Source of the DNA: Candidatus Saccharimonadota bacterium | GTDB taxonomy: Bacteria; Patescibacteriota; Saccharimonadia; Saccharimonadales; Saccharimonadaceae | NCBI GenBank assembly: GCA_017545585.1 | Contig: JAFWMK010000004.1 | Location: 1 to 41,304, forward strand | Length of the DNA: 41,304 bases | Direction of reading: 5' to 3' | In this document: positions 14,499 through 21,709 of the stretch, in pieces | Layout of the letters: the number at the start of each line of letters is the position of its first letter | Numbering within the stretch: the stretch's first letter is position 1 | Program-made: the position numbers and the translations under genes | The notes under the pieces: model-generated | What the model was told of the DNA's origin: nothing | What the model saw: the letters and a program-made list of their open reading frames with translations, nothing else | The model's database searches: none

Positions 14499-15763
14499 TA
14501 TTTTCCTCCTTCATTATTATTAATCATACTAGCATTCTGAACAGCAATCAAGCGTTTTTGATATTCTTCAGCAGTAATACGAGGGAGTGAGACGTAAAAA
14601 GTCGTACCTTCACCATAGGTCGACTCGGCAGTAACGTGTCCACCCATAGCCTCGGTGCGCTGTTTGACGATATACAACCCAAGACCAGTACCACCAATTT
14701 CGCGAGTGTCGGAGTTGTCAGCGCGGTAAAATTTTTGAAAAATATGTTGAAGATCTTCTGAAGAAATGCCAATGCCAGTGTCAGTAACATTGATAAGGAC
14801 GCGATCGTTATCGCCAACCACATTAACGAATACTGAACCGCCTGAGGGAGTATATTTGATAGCATTATCGAGAAGATTGTCCATGATTTCGCGCATGAAA
14901 TTAAGGTCCACAGAAGCGTAAACCACCTGCTCCAAACGATGCTCACCTACTGGTTCGGAGGTTTTGGCACCAAAAGTAAAATTGATTTTTTTCTCGGCAG
15001 CTTTGCTAGCATGGTCGGCAACGATTTGTTTGATTAGGCCAATCATTTCAGCTGGAACAAACTTAGGGCGAATGCGACCATCGTCTAACTTGGTAACGTC
15101 AAGCAAATTCTGAAATAAATGTCCGAGATGTTCGGAAGCTTTTTTGGCGGATTCTAGATAGCCCTTGGCGCGATCATCAATCGTAGCAGTCTGAGGATTG
15201 AGACACAGAGCAAGGTATCCATCGATAGTGGCTACCGGGGTACGCATCTCGTGGGAAGCCGTAGAGATAAATTCATTATGCTCACTCTCTTCGGCAAGTT
15301 CTTTTTCAATATTTCTAAAAGTAATGATTCTACTACCGGCATTAATCGGAATAACCGTAATAGAAATCGGAATGCGTTTCATTGAGGCACCAGAAATTAG
15401 CGCACAACTATAACCTTCTAGTGCCTGACCGGATTGCATAGCACGAATTAGGGGGTTTTCTTCTGGAGTAAGCTCCCGACCTTCTTTGGTTTCAATTTTG
15501 ATCAAAAGTCCATAATCTAGCCCAATTGCATTGGAAGGATCTTTACAGTCAGTCATAACAGCCGCAGCGGGATTGATAAATTGAATAACGCCACTGGCGT
15601 TTGTCATGACAACGCCATCATGGATGGAATTTAAAGCGATTTCGGCAAAACTAGTTTGACTAGGCGACATAGCTGGAGCTACAGTAGGCATAGTGGCACT
15701 AGCGACAGGTGCAGTAGATTCGGTTGGTGTAGCAGTTTTTTTCTTACTAAAAATATTCAGCAT
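14498..15763 (-). CDS. Soluble PAS-domain sensor histidine kinase
   Basis: 421 residues, no transmembrane helix. An N-terminal Ala/Pro/Thr linker (1-38) precedes a PAS domain (about 40-155, HDGVVMTNASGVIQFINPA). HisKA has phospho-acceptor His171 in HEMRTP. The HATPase part shows DNLLDNAIKYTPSGG (N box), DTGIGI (G1), FQKFYRAD and GGTGLGLYIVK (G2). It should phosphorylate the adjacent receiver protein in response to a cytoplasmic cue sensed by PAS. A TAAAAT -10 preceded by TGC lies at 15773-15778. Confidence 0.93.
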   Translation of the reverse strand: MLNIFSKKKTATPTESTAPVASATMPTVAPAMSPSQTSFAEIALNSIHDGVVMTNASGVIQFINPAAAVMTDCKDPSNAIGLDYGLLIKIETKEGRELTPEENPLIRAMQSGQALEGYSCALISGASMKRIPISITVIPINAGSRIITFRNIEKELAEESEHNEFISTASHEMRTPVATIDGYLALCLNPQTATIDDRAKGYLESAKKASEHLGHLFQNLLDVTKLDDGRIRPKFVPAEMIGLIKQIVADHASKAAEKKINFTFGAKTSEPVGEHRLEQVVYASVDLNFMREIMDNLLDNAIKYTPSGGSVFVNVVGDNDRVLINVTDTGIGISSEDLQHIFQKFYRADNSDTREIGGTGLGLYIVKQRTEAMGGHVTAESTYGEGTTFYVSLPRITAEEYQKRLIAVQNASMINNNEGGK

Positions 15764-15822
15764 TTCGTCTTCATTTTAGCATAAACTTTTAAAAAATGGT
15801 AGCGGTTAGCGAAAAAGTATGT

Positions 15823-15828
15823 TATATT
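15823..15828 (+). promoter_or_regulatory. -10 box of the envelope operon
   Basis: TATATT preceded by TGT, 6 nt before ATG 15835. It is divergent from the kinase promoter in a 71-bp gap. It probably drives the three genes to 20078. Confidence 0.55.
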
Positions 15829-15834
15829 AGAAAT

Positions 15835-17598
15835 ATGAATAAAGACGTCGTTTATATCGAGCCTGAAGAGGATATTACTGATATTATCAGTAAAATCGAG
15901 GGTTCAAAATCTAAAATCGTGGCAATTGTACCACCCAAAAAAGCTGGGGTTTTTAAGAGTATTGTAAATATCAAACTAATGATGAAAACTGGACAGAATG
16001 CCGAAAAGACCATTGTACTAGTGACTACCGATCCATCAATTATTAAGCTTGCTGCTGCCACCAAAATCCCTGTAACTAAAGATCTAAAATCCGCACCAAA
16101 AATTCCTGAATTAGACGAAGAGGTTGATGATTCTGAAGTAGTAGATGTAGATGATGAAGGCGAGGAGGAGCCAGAAGATAAATCCAGAAAAGCTGATGAG
16201 TCAGACAAAAATGACGACGAGAAGAATGACAAGGATGATAATGAGGAGAAGGACGACGAAGAGGAAAAGGGCAAAGAAGAAGATACGGATGACAAAGAGG
16301 CAAAAAAAATAGACGATGACGACGAAGACAAGAAAGACGCAGAAAAAAAGCCTGCCAAAAAAGACAAAAAAGAGGGTAAGTTGGCTGGCAGCAACAATCC
16401 AGTGCTAAGATGGATCGGCACACATAAGAAAATTACTGCCGGTATCGGTGCAGGTTTAGTGCTTTTGATCATTGTTTGCATTTGGGCATTTGGAATTGCT
16501 CCGGCAGTTACGATTACTTTGAAACTAGAGACAACAACCGGTAATTTTTCCGAAAATATCTCCTTTGTAGACAAGCTCGCCGACGAAAAAGTAGAAGAGG
16601 GCAAGTTCTATATCGAAGAGAAGAAATTTGAAGGCAAGTCCGAGGTAGAGTTTGAAGCCACCGGCAAGAAGAATGTAGGCGAAAAAGCGAGCGGAACTTT
16701 AAGCGTATACGCAGTAATAGACAAGGGTGGCGGCTCAGTGGCTGTTAATGCTGGTTCTGGCTTTTCTTATAGTGGTTTGTCTTATATTGCGACAGGAAAT
16801 GTAGTTTTCACCTATGACGGGATCGATGCAGATGTGTGCGATAACAGAGATAAACCAGTTAGCGAGTTTAATAAAACTGGATGTATAATCTCTAAAGAAA
16901 TAAACGTTCAAGCTACTGAGGCGGGAGCAAACTATAACATTTCAGCTACCACCACTGGGTGGGCTACAAGTTCTGGCGTTTATGTCACTAAGGGTTCAGC
17001 AATGACCGGCGGAACAGATAAAACTATTACTATTGTTCAACAATCGGATATTGACAAGGCTATGAAAGATATCACTTCCGAAAACGAATCCGTAAATAAA
17101 GAAAAATTACTTGATACGCTTGCCGATGACGATTTTCCAATCGAATCTAGCTTCAAGCAGACCGTAAGCGACCCAGTTTCTACCCCAGCAGTAGGAGAAG
17201 AAGTCGCAGAAGGCAAGAAAGCTAAACTTACCGTCACTACTACAGATACTATTTTTGTAATAGACGAAACCAAGCTCAAAGAATATATCGCCGAAAAGGC
17301 CAAGCTTGATAAGGGCTACAAGATTTACGAAATGAACGATCCATTCGTAGAAAACTTTACCAAAACTGACAACGGTTACGTAGGTAAGCTCAAAACTTCT
17401 TATGTGGCGGGTTCAACCATCACAGAGAATGACATAGTAGAGACCGTCAAGGGTAAAGGTATCGGTACCGCCAAAAGAGATTTGACCGATAACTTCAAAG
17501 GAATTAAATCGATTAACTTTGAGACATCCGTGCCTTGGGTAACATCCGTACCTGGCGATACCAACAAAATCACTGTAAACATTAAGACCGAGGAGTAA
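15835..17598 (+). CDS. Membrane-anchored baseplate J/gp47-like protein
   Basis: 587 residues from ATG 15835 (the first in-frame ATG after the -10 box). Residues 1-80 form a cytoplasmic domain (DVVYIEPEEDITDIISKI, VTTDPSIIKLAA). Residues about 95-185 are a low-complexity Asp/Glu/Lys linker. One membrane helix follows (about 200-222, ITAGIGAGLVLLIIVCIWAF), then a large outer part. That part has ATGKKNVGEKASGTLSVY, VQATEAGANYNIS and MTGGTDKTITIVQQSDID, resembling the proteins called baseplate J-like in CPR genomes. The role is unknown; a surface or assembly function is inference. It heads the operon with ruvX-mltG and the CHAP hydrolase. Confidence 0.75.
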   Translation: MNKDVVYIEPEEDITDIISKIEGSKSKIVAIVPPKKAGVFKSIVNIKLMMKTGQNAEKTIVLVTTDPSIIKLAAATKIPVTKDLKSAPKIPELDEEVDDSEVVDVDDEGEEEPEDKSRKADESDKNDDEKNDKDDNEEKDDEEEKGKEEDTDDKEAKKIDDDDEDKKDAEKKPAKKDKKEGKLAGSNNPVLRWIGTHKKITAGIGAGLVLLIIVCIWAFGIAPAVTITLKLETTTGNFSENISFVDKLADEKVEEGKFYIEEKKFEGKSEVEFEATGKKNVGEKASGTLSVYAVIDKGGGSVAVNAGSGFSYSGLSYIATGNVVFTYDGIDADVCDNRDKPVSEFNKTGCIISKEINVQATEAGANYNISATTTGWATSSGVYVTKGSAMTGGTDKTITIVQQSDIDKAMKDITSENESVNKEKLLDTLADDDFPIESSFKQTVSDPVSTPAVGEEVAEGKKAKLTVTTTDTIFVIDETKLKEYIAEKAKLDKGYKIYEMNDPFVENFTKTDNGYVGKLKTSYVAGSTITENDIVETVKGKGIGTAKRDLTDNFKGIKSINFETSVPWVTSVPGDTNKITVNIKTEE

Positions 17599-17601
17599 AA
17601 G

Positions 17602-18984
17602 TTGAAAATTATTGGCCTAGATGTAGGTACTAAGCGTATTGGCGTGGCACGCGTTGATTCGAGTACCAAAATAGCCGTACCAATAGGGTTTTTGAATGTA
17701 GATGGCTCTGAATGGCAGGAAATTGCCAGAATAGCCAATATTCATAGCACTAATTGGTTTGTTTTGGGGCTTCCTCGTAGTAATGAAGGCAACGAAACCA
17801 AACAATCAGTTTATGTACGCCAGTTTGCCAAAAAGCTAGTACAAAAGATACCAGGGGCCAGGGTACGTTTTCAGGATGAATCGCTTACATCAGTAGAAGC
17901 AGAAAATCGTTTAAAATCACGAAGAAGAGCCTACGAAAAAGGCGAGATTGACGCCGAAGCAGCAGCAATTATCTTGCAAGATTTTATAGAGGGATTTAAG
18001 GAATCTGCGGCGCCTCTTCCGAGGAAGATGGTGTCACAGATTCCTATTCAGGATACTATAGAAAATGTTAAAGCGGTTGGGAGGAAGGAAGCTGATAAGG
18101 CAAGGATGAATGCAATGAAGACTAAACATAAGATGAAAAAATGGCCAATTTTGGTAATAGCACTGGTCCTGATTGGAGCTGGTGTCGGCGGTGGAATATG
18201 GTGGATCAATAGGGAGCAAGCTCGGAAAGAATATGAAGCTTATGTGGCAGAAATAGCCAATAAGAAAGCCGAGGTTTTTCAGTTTACCATTAGGCCAGGA
18301 GAAACTATTTTTGATGTCAAAGACAGCCTGATTAATGAAGGATACTCTGTCGCCGAGGTAGAAGAGGCTTTTAATGCCGATTATGACTTTGATTTTCTAA
18401 AAAAGCGTCCAGCGGGAGCAACGCTCGAGGGTTATCTTTACGGAGAAACTTACGAATTTTACAAATCGGCTACCGTAAAAGAAATTTTAACTAAATTTTT
18501 GGCTGGAATGGGACAGGTTATATCTGATAACGATTTAGAAGCCAGATATGCAGCACATGGTTTATCGCTTTTTGAAGGGATCACACTAGCTTCGGTAGTA
18601 CAGAAAGAATCGCCAGCCGGAGAACATGCTAGAGTAGCACAGGTATTTTTATCTAGATTGGCTTATGGCTGGAAAATGGGTAGTGATGTGACCGTAAAAT
18701 ACGCACTAGACGTAGTAGACCCAAAGCGCACTACTTATACAGATAACGCAGCCGCGCTTACCATTGACTCATGCTACAACACTAGACTTTATACTGGGCT
18801 TCCTTGCGGACCGATCTCTAATCCAAATCTGACTTCACTACTCGCAGTAGCAGACCCAAGCGACACCTCTTATCTGTTTTTCTTGACAGGGGATGATGGT
18901 TTGATGTATTATAGTTATACAGAGTCTGAGCATAACCAGAATGCGGCTTTACATTGCCAGAATCTCTGTAATATTTCATTATGA
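17602..18984 (+). CDS. Fusion of YqgF/RuvX nuclease domain with MltG endolytic transglycosylase
   Basis: 460 residues from TTG 17602, with GAGGAG 6 nt upstream. Residues 1-135 are YqgF/RuvX-like (GLDVGTKRIGVA, GLPRSNEGNET, FQDESLTSVEAE), an RNase H-fold nuclease for Holliday junctions or 16S rRNA processing. A basic linker and a membrane helix (about 179-201) follow. Residues about 225-455 are MltG/YceG: a LysM-like start (IRPGETIFDVKDSL), ASVVQKESPAGEHARVAQVFLSRL, and GLPCGPISNP. MltG cleaves nascent peptidoglycan strands. The usual VEKE block reads VQKE: one of the two glutamates is Gln. yqgF and mltG-type genes are neighbours in other bacteria, so the fusion is plausible. The 3' end overlaps the next gene by 4 bp. 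Confidence 0.85.
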   Translation: MKIIGLDVGTKRIGVARVDSSTKIAVPIGFLNVDGSEWQEIARIANIHSTNWFVLGLPRSNEGNETKQSVYVRQFAKKLVQKIPGARVRFQDESLTSVEAENRLKSRRRAYEKGEIDAEAAAIILQDFIEGFKESAAPLPRKMVSQIPIQDTIENVKAVGRKEADKARMNAMKTKHKMKKWPILVIALVLIGAGVGGGIWWINREQARKEYEAYVAEIANKKAEVFQFTIRPGETIFDVKDSLINEGYSVAEVEEAFNADYDFDFLKKRPAGATLEGYLYGETYEFYKSATVKEILTKFLAGMGQVISDNDLEARYAAHGLSLFEGITLASVVQKESPAGEHARVAQVFLSRLAYGWKMGSDVTVKYALDVVDPKRTTYTDNAAALTIDSCYNTRLYTGLPCGPISNPNLTSLLAVADPSDTSYLFFLTGDDGLMYYSYTESEHNQNAALHCQNLCNISL

Positions 18985-20078
18985 TAGAGACAAACGAACC
19001 TATTCCAAAGAGTGGCTTCAAGCAAATTTTGCCATACATTTTGGCGGCTTTAGCTGTCATCGGAATTGCAGCGCTCGGTTCGATCAGTAAACAAGAATCT
19101 GGCACCACTCTGTCGCTCGATTCTTTTGCCAAAAGCGATTACGATATTTCCGTAGATCAGCTAACCGAGATGTACGTGGTAGCAGACCTTTCTGATGCGT
19201 TAGGACTAGCTTCGGCGTCAGACGTGGCTTCTAATTACGTAGTAACTACTTCTATGTACGATGCTGGACAAACCGCTACTGGCAAGCTCGAAAAACCATC
19301 AATTACCAACATTGCAATTTCTCGTGGCGTAATAGAATATGTTGTGCAAGAAGGCGATTCAATGGAATCTATTGCTGCTAAGCATGGAGTTTCTACCGAC
19401 CAAATCAGATGGTCCAACAATCTTAAAACTACTGATATATCAGCAGGAAATACCTTGTATATCCCTAGCGTATCTGGTATTGTTTATACTGTAAAAGGTG
19501 GGGACACCATAGAATCGATCGCAGCCAAATATGGTTCCACCGCAGCAGAGATCACAGCTCTTAACGATCTTGAGGTCGGCGGAGTTTCTGAAGGAACCAG
19601 AATTGTAATCAAGAATGGTTCCTTGCCGGAGACCGAACGACCAGAATATGTAGCGCCAAGGCAGCCTACTACTACTTATCGAGCTACCACTTATCGTTAT
19701 TCTTATTTAGGCAATACTTCTGAGCGTCAGGATGTGACAGTGCTAGGCTACGTTTATGGATTAGGTGGTCCGTATGGAGCCGGTCAGTGTACGCAGTGGG
19801 CTTGGAGTAAGAGGCGAGACATTCCTTCTACACTCGGGAACGCCAACACCTGGGCAGCTAGAGCTGCGGCAGCCGGATATACCGTCAATAGGACGCCGTC
19901 GGCTGGAGCAATTTTCCAAACGTCTTCTGGTTGGTATGGACACGTTGGTTATGTAGAAAGCGTAAATGGGGATGGGTCTATCGTGGTAACAGAGATGAAT
20001 TACAATTATCGTCCATATATGGTAATCCGGGCGACAATTCCAGCCAGCGCTGTGGGAAACTTCAATTACATTCATTAG
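18981..20078 (+). CDS. Membrane-anchored LysM-CHAP peptidoglycan hydrolase
   Basis: 365 residues, starting in an ATGA overlap with the MltG fusion. A membrane helix (about 15-33) is followed by a linker and two LysM domains (about 117-161, YVVQEGDSMESIAAKHGVS; and about 165-210, YTVKGGDTIESIAAKYGS). The C-terminal CHAP domain has Cys in GAGQCTQWAW, His in GWYGHVGYVE and the acidic partner in VTEMNYN. CHAP enzymes are amidases or endopeptidases cutting peptidoglycan peptides. With MltG it forms a wall-remodelling pair outside the membrane. Confidence 0.92.
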   Translation: MIETNEPIPKSGFKQILPYILAALAVIGIAALGSISKQESGTTLSLDSFAKSDYDISVDQLTEMYVVADLSDALGLASASDVASNYVVTTSMYDAGQTATGKLEKPSITNIAISRGVIEYVVQEGDSMESIAAKHGVSTDQIRWSNNLKTTDISAGNTLYIPSVSGIVYTVKGGDTIESIAAKYGSTAAEITALNDLEVGGVSEGTRIVIKNGSLPETERPEYVAPRQPTTTYRATTYRYSYLGNTSERQDVTVLGYVYGLGGPYGAGQCTQWAWSKRRDIPSTLGNANTWAARAAAAGYTVNRTPSAGAIFQTSSGWYGHVGYVESVNGDGSIVVTEMNYNYRPYMVIRATIPASAVGNFNYIH

Positions 20079-20095
20079 TTTTTCATAAAAAGGTA

Positions 20096-20124
20096 TTGAC
20101 ATTATCGCGCTTATGCTTTATTAT
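20096..20124 (+). promoter_or_regulatory. Promoter of the candidate ncRNA
   Basis: TTGACA, a 17-nt spacer and TATTAT. It lies just after the CHAP gene and 194 bp before obg; no coding frame with a good start follows. Confidence 0.65.
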
Positions 20125-20130
20125 TAAATT

Positions 20131-20287
20131 AAGCTGGTACGCTTCACAGGGTTCCACTGACAACGTGATTAGTGGAGTGTGGAGACTTACATTAATAACC
20201 AAAACAAACAGCGGATTAAAACAAACCAATGTGCCCTAGGGTGGGCGCGTAACAGCGGGAAAGCGGCTTTCAAGGAAGCCGCTTTTT
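20131..20287 (+). ncRNA. Candidate structured non-coding RNA between the CHAP gene and obg
   Basis: About 157 nt from the predicted start to the terminator. A closing stem pairs GCTG-gt-ACGC (20133-20142) with GCGT-aa-CAGC (20047 +200 = 20247-20256). Hairpin 1 is 14 bp with a GGG bulge: CTTCACA/TGTGGAG (20142-20148 with 20178-20184) and TTCCACT/AGTGGAG (20152-20158 with 20171-20177). Hairpin 2 is GCCC-tagggt-GGGC (20233-20246). An A-rich unpaired strand (20185-20229) joins them. A 10-bp terminator ends it. It has its own promoter, and obg has another downstream, so it is more likely a free RNA than an obg leader. It does not match SRP, tmRNA or RNase P motifs I know. A riboswitch or 6S-like RNA remains possible. 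Confidence 0.55.
20260..20287 (+). terminator. Rho-independent terminator of the ncRNA
   Basis: Perfect 10-bp stem AAAGCGGCTT / AAGCCGCTTT, 6-nt loop, T5 run at 20283-20287. Confidence 0.85.
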
Positions 20288-20305
20288 AATTGTGCTATTT
20301 TATGG

Positions 20306-20311
20306 TATAAT
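20306..20311 (+). promoter_or_regulatory. -10 box of the obg operon
   Basis: TATAAT preceded by TGG, 6 nt before ATG 20318; leaderless obg mRNA predicted. Confidence 0.65.
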
Positions 20312-20317
20312 AAGTTT

Positions 20318-21709
20318 ATGTTTGTGGATAAGGCTAAAGTAAGTTTGAAGGCAGGAAAAGGCGGCGATGGCGCTGTATCTTTTCGTCACGAAATTTACAT
20401 TCCGAAAGGCGGGCCTGATGGTGGCGACGGTGGCAAAGGCGGAGATATTGTTTTTAAGGCCGACAAAGATACTGACACTCTGGTAGATTTTAGATTTACG
20501 CCAATTTTGACAGCCGAAGATGGTAAAGGTGGTTCTGGGCAACGTTCTGCTGGTAGATCCGGTAAAGATTTGGTAGTGGAAGTGCCTATCGGGACCACAG
20601 TATACAGGGACGATACTTTGATCGCCGATCTTACTCAAGACGGACAAACGGCAATCATTGCACATGGTGGTGATGGCGGTTTTGGCAATGCGCATTTCAA
20701 AAGCTCCGTTAGACAAGCTCCGATAGTAGCGGAAGTAGGTGAGCCGGGCGAAGAATTTGAAGCAACTTTAGAATTAAAAACTCTTGCAGACGTAGGCCTG
20801 GTGGGTTTACCAAATGCAGGAAAGTCCACTTTTCTTTCAGTAGTCTCCAATGCCAAGCCGGAGATTGCGGACTATCCTTTTACCACATTGACGCCGCAGC
20901 TAGGGGTAGCCACGGTAGATGGTCATGATATTTTGATTGCTGATATCCCTGGGTTGATTGAAGGCGCTGCCGAGGGAAAAGGTCTGGGACATGATTTTTT
21001 ACGCCACGTAGAAAGAACTGCAGTCTTGCTCCATTTGATAGATGTCTATAATGATGATGCGGGAGTAGCCTACGAAACCATCAGGAAAGAACTTTCAAAA
21101 TATGCAGATCTGGCGAGTCGTCCAGAAATCGTGGCGCTGACCAAATGTGAAGGCGTAGACGAAGACATCATCAAAATGCAAATGAGTTCTATTCTCGCTA
21201 AAAATTCAGAGGCCAAGATTTTTGCGATTTCTGCGCAAGCACATACGGGGATTACGGAGCTTTTGCGCGAATTATATTCAGAAATAAATGATTCTGAATA
21301 TGCTTTTCGACGGGCCTCCGGAGCGCGGCAGCGCGAGGATGAGCGCGCGAGCCCCGTGGCCGACCGCCCCTTGGGACGCGGACGACCCGAAGGGTCGACG
21401 GGAGCGAGCGACGCGGCCCAAGAAAAGTCATATTCAGACCCTTTCTCTATTCCAACCATAAAGTTAAATGATAATCTTCTAAAAGATGTTTGGAATGTCG
21501 AGAAAGATGGTGATAGATTTGTGGTAACGGGAGAAAAAATTGAGAAATTTGCCCGCCGTACTGATCTTAGCAATTATGCTAGCGTGAATAGACTTCGTGA
21601 TATTATGAAAAAAATGGGGATTAGAGCCGAGTTGACCTCTCTTGGAGCGGAACCAGAATCGATTATCTCAATCGCTGGAAAGGAATTCACCCTGGTGGAG
21701 GATTATTGA
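20318..21709 (+). CDS. obg: Obg/CgtA ribosome-assembly GTPase with an in-frame GC-rich insert
   Basis: 463 residues. The glycine-rich Obg domain (1-155, KAGKGGDGAVSFRHE) precedes the G domain (GLPNAGKST, DIPGLIEGA, ALTKCEG) and the C-terminal OCT domain (about 390-460, FARRTDLSNYASVNRL). Obg binds the 50S subunit and couples its assembly to the GTP/ppGpp state. Residues about 326-374, in the G-OCT linker, are encoded by GC-rich element copy C and contain ADRPLGRGRPEGSTGASDA. The linker position explains tolerance. The stop overlaps the trmD start by 1 nt. Confidence 0.96.
   Translation: MFVDKAKVSLKAGKGGDGAVSFRHEIYIPKGGPDGGDGGKGGDIVFKADKDTDTLVDFRFTPILTAEDGKGGSGQRSAGRSGKDLVVEVPIGTTVYRDDTLIADLTQDGQTAIIAHGGDGGFGNAHFKSSVRQAPIVAEVGEPGEEFEATLELKTLADVGLVGLPNAGKSTFLSVVSNAKPEIADYPFTTLTPQLGVATVDGHDILIADIPGLIEGAAEGKGLGHDFLRHVERTAVLLHLIDVYNDDAGVAYETIRKELSKYADLASRPEIVALTKCEGVDEDIIKMQMSSILAKNSEAKIFAISAQAHTGITELLRELYSEINDSEYAFRRASGARQREDERASPVADRPLGRGRPEGSTGASDAAQEKSYSDPFSIPTIKLNDNLLKDVWNVEKDGDRFVVTGEKIEKFARRTDLSNYASVNRLRDIMKKMGIRAELTSLGAEPESIISIAGKEFTLVEDY
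21293..21438 (-). repeat. GC-rich palindromic in-frame element, copy C (obg)
   Basis: The core is 21305-21425 (121 bp), reversed relative to copies A and D. Its reverse complement equals the 85-bp A type plus a 36-bp internal module (ACCCTTCGGGTCG..GGTCGG) between CCCGTCG and CCACGGGG. Locus-specific arms TCTGAATATGCTTTTC (21293-21308) and its inverted copy (21422-21438) match except for one bulged base. Read through in the obg frame. Confidence 0.85.

Noticed and set aside
15852-16604. A 250-codon leftward Ser-rich frame
   Set aside because: It is the antisense of the Asp/Glu/Lys-rich linker of the baseplate-J-like gene, whose codon bias leaves the opposite strand open.
20131-20287. Identification of the RNA as SRP, tmRNA or RNase P RNA
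   Set aside because: None of the conserved motifs of those RNAs (for example the SRP GGTCAGG..GGAAGGAGCAGCC apical region) is present.
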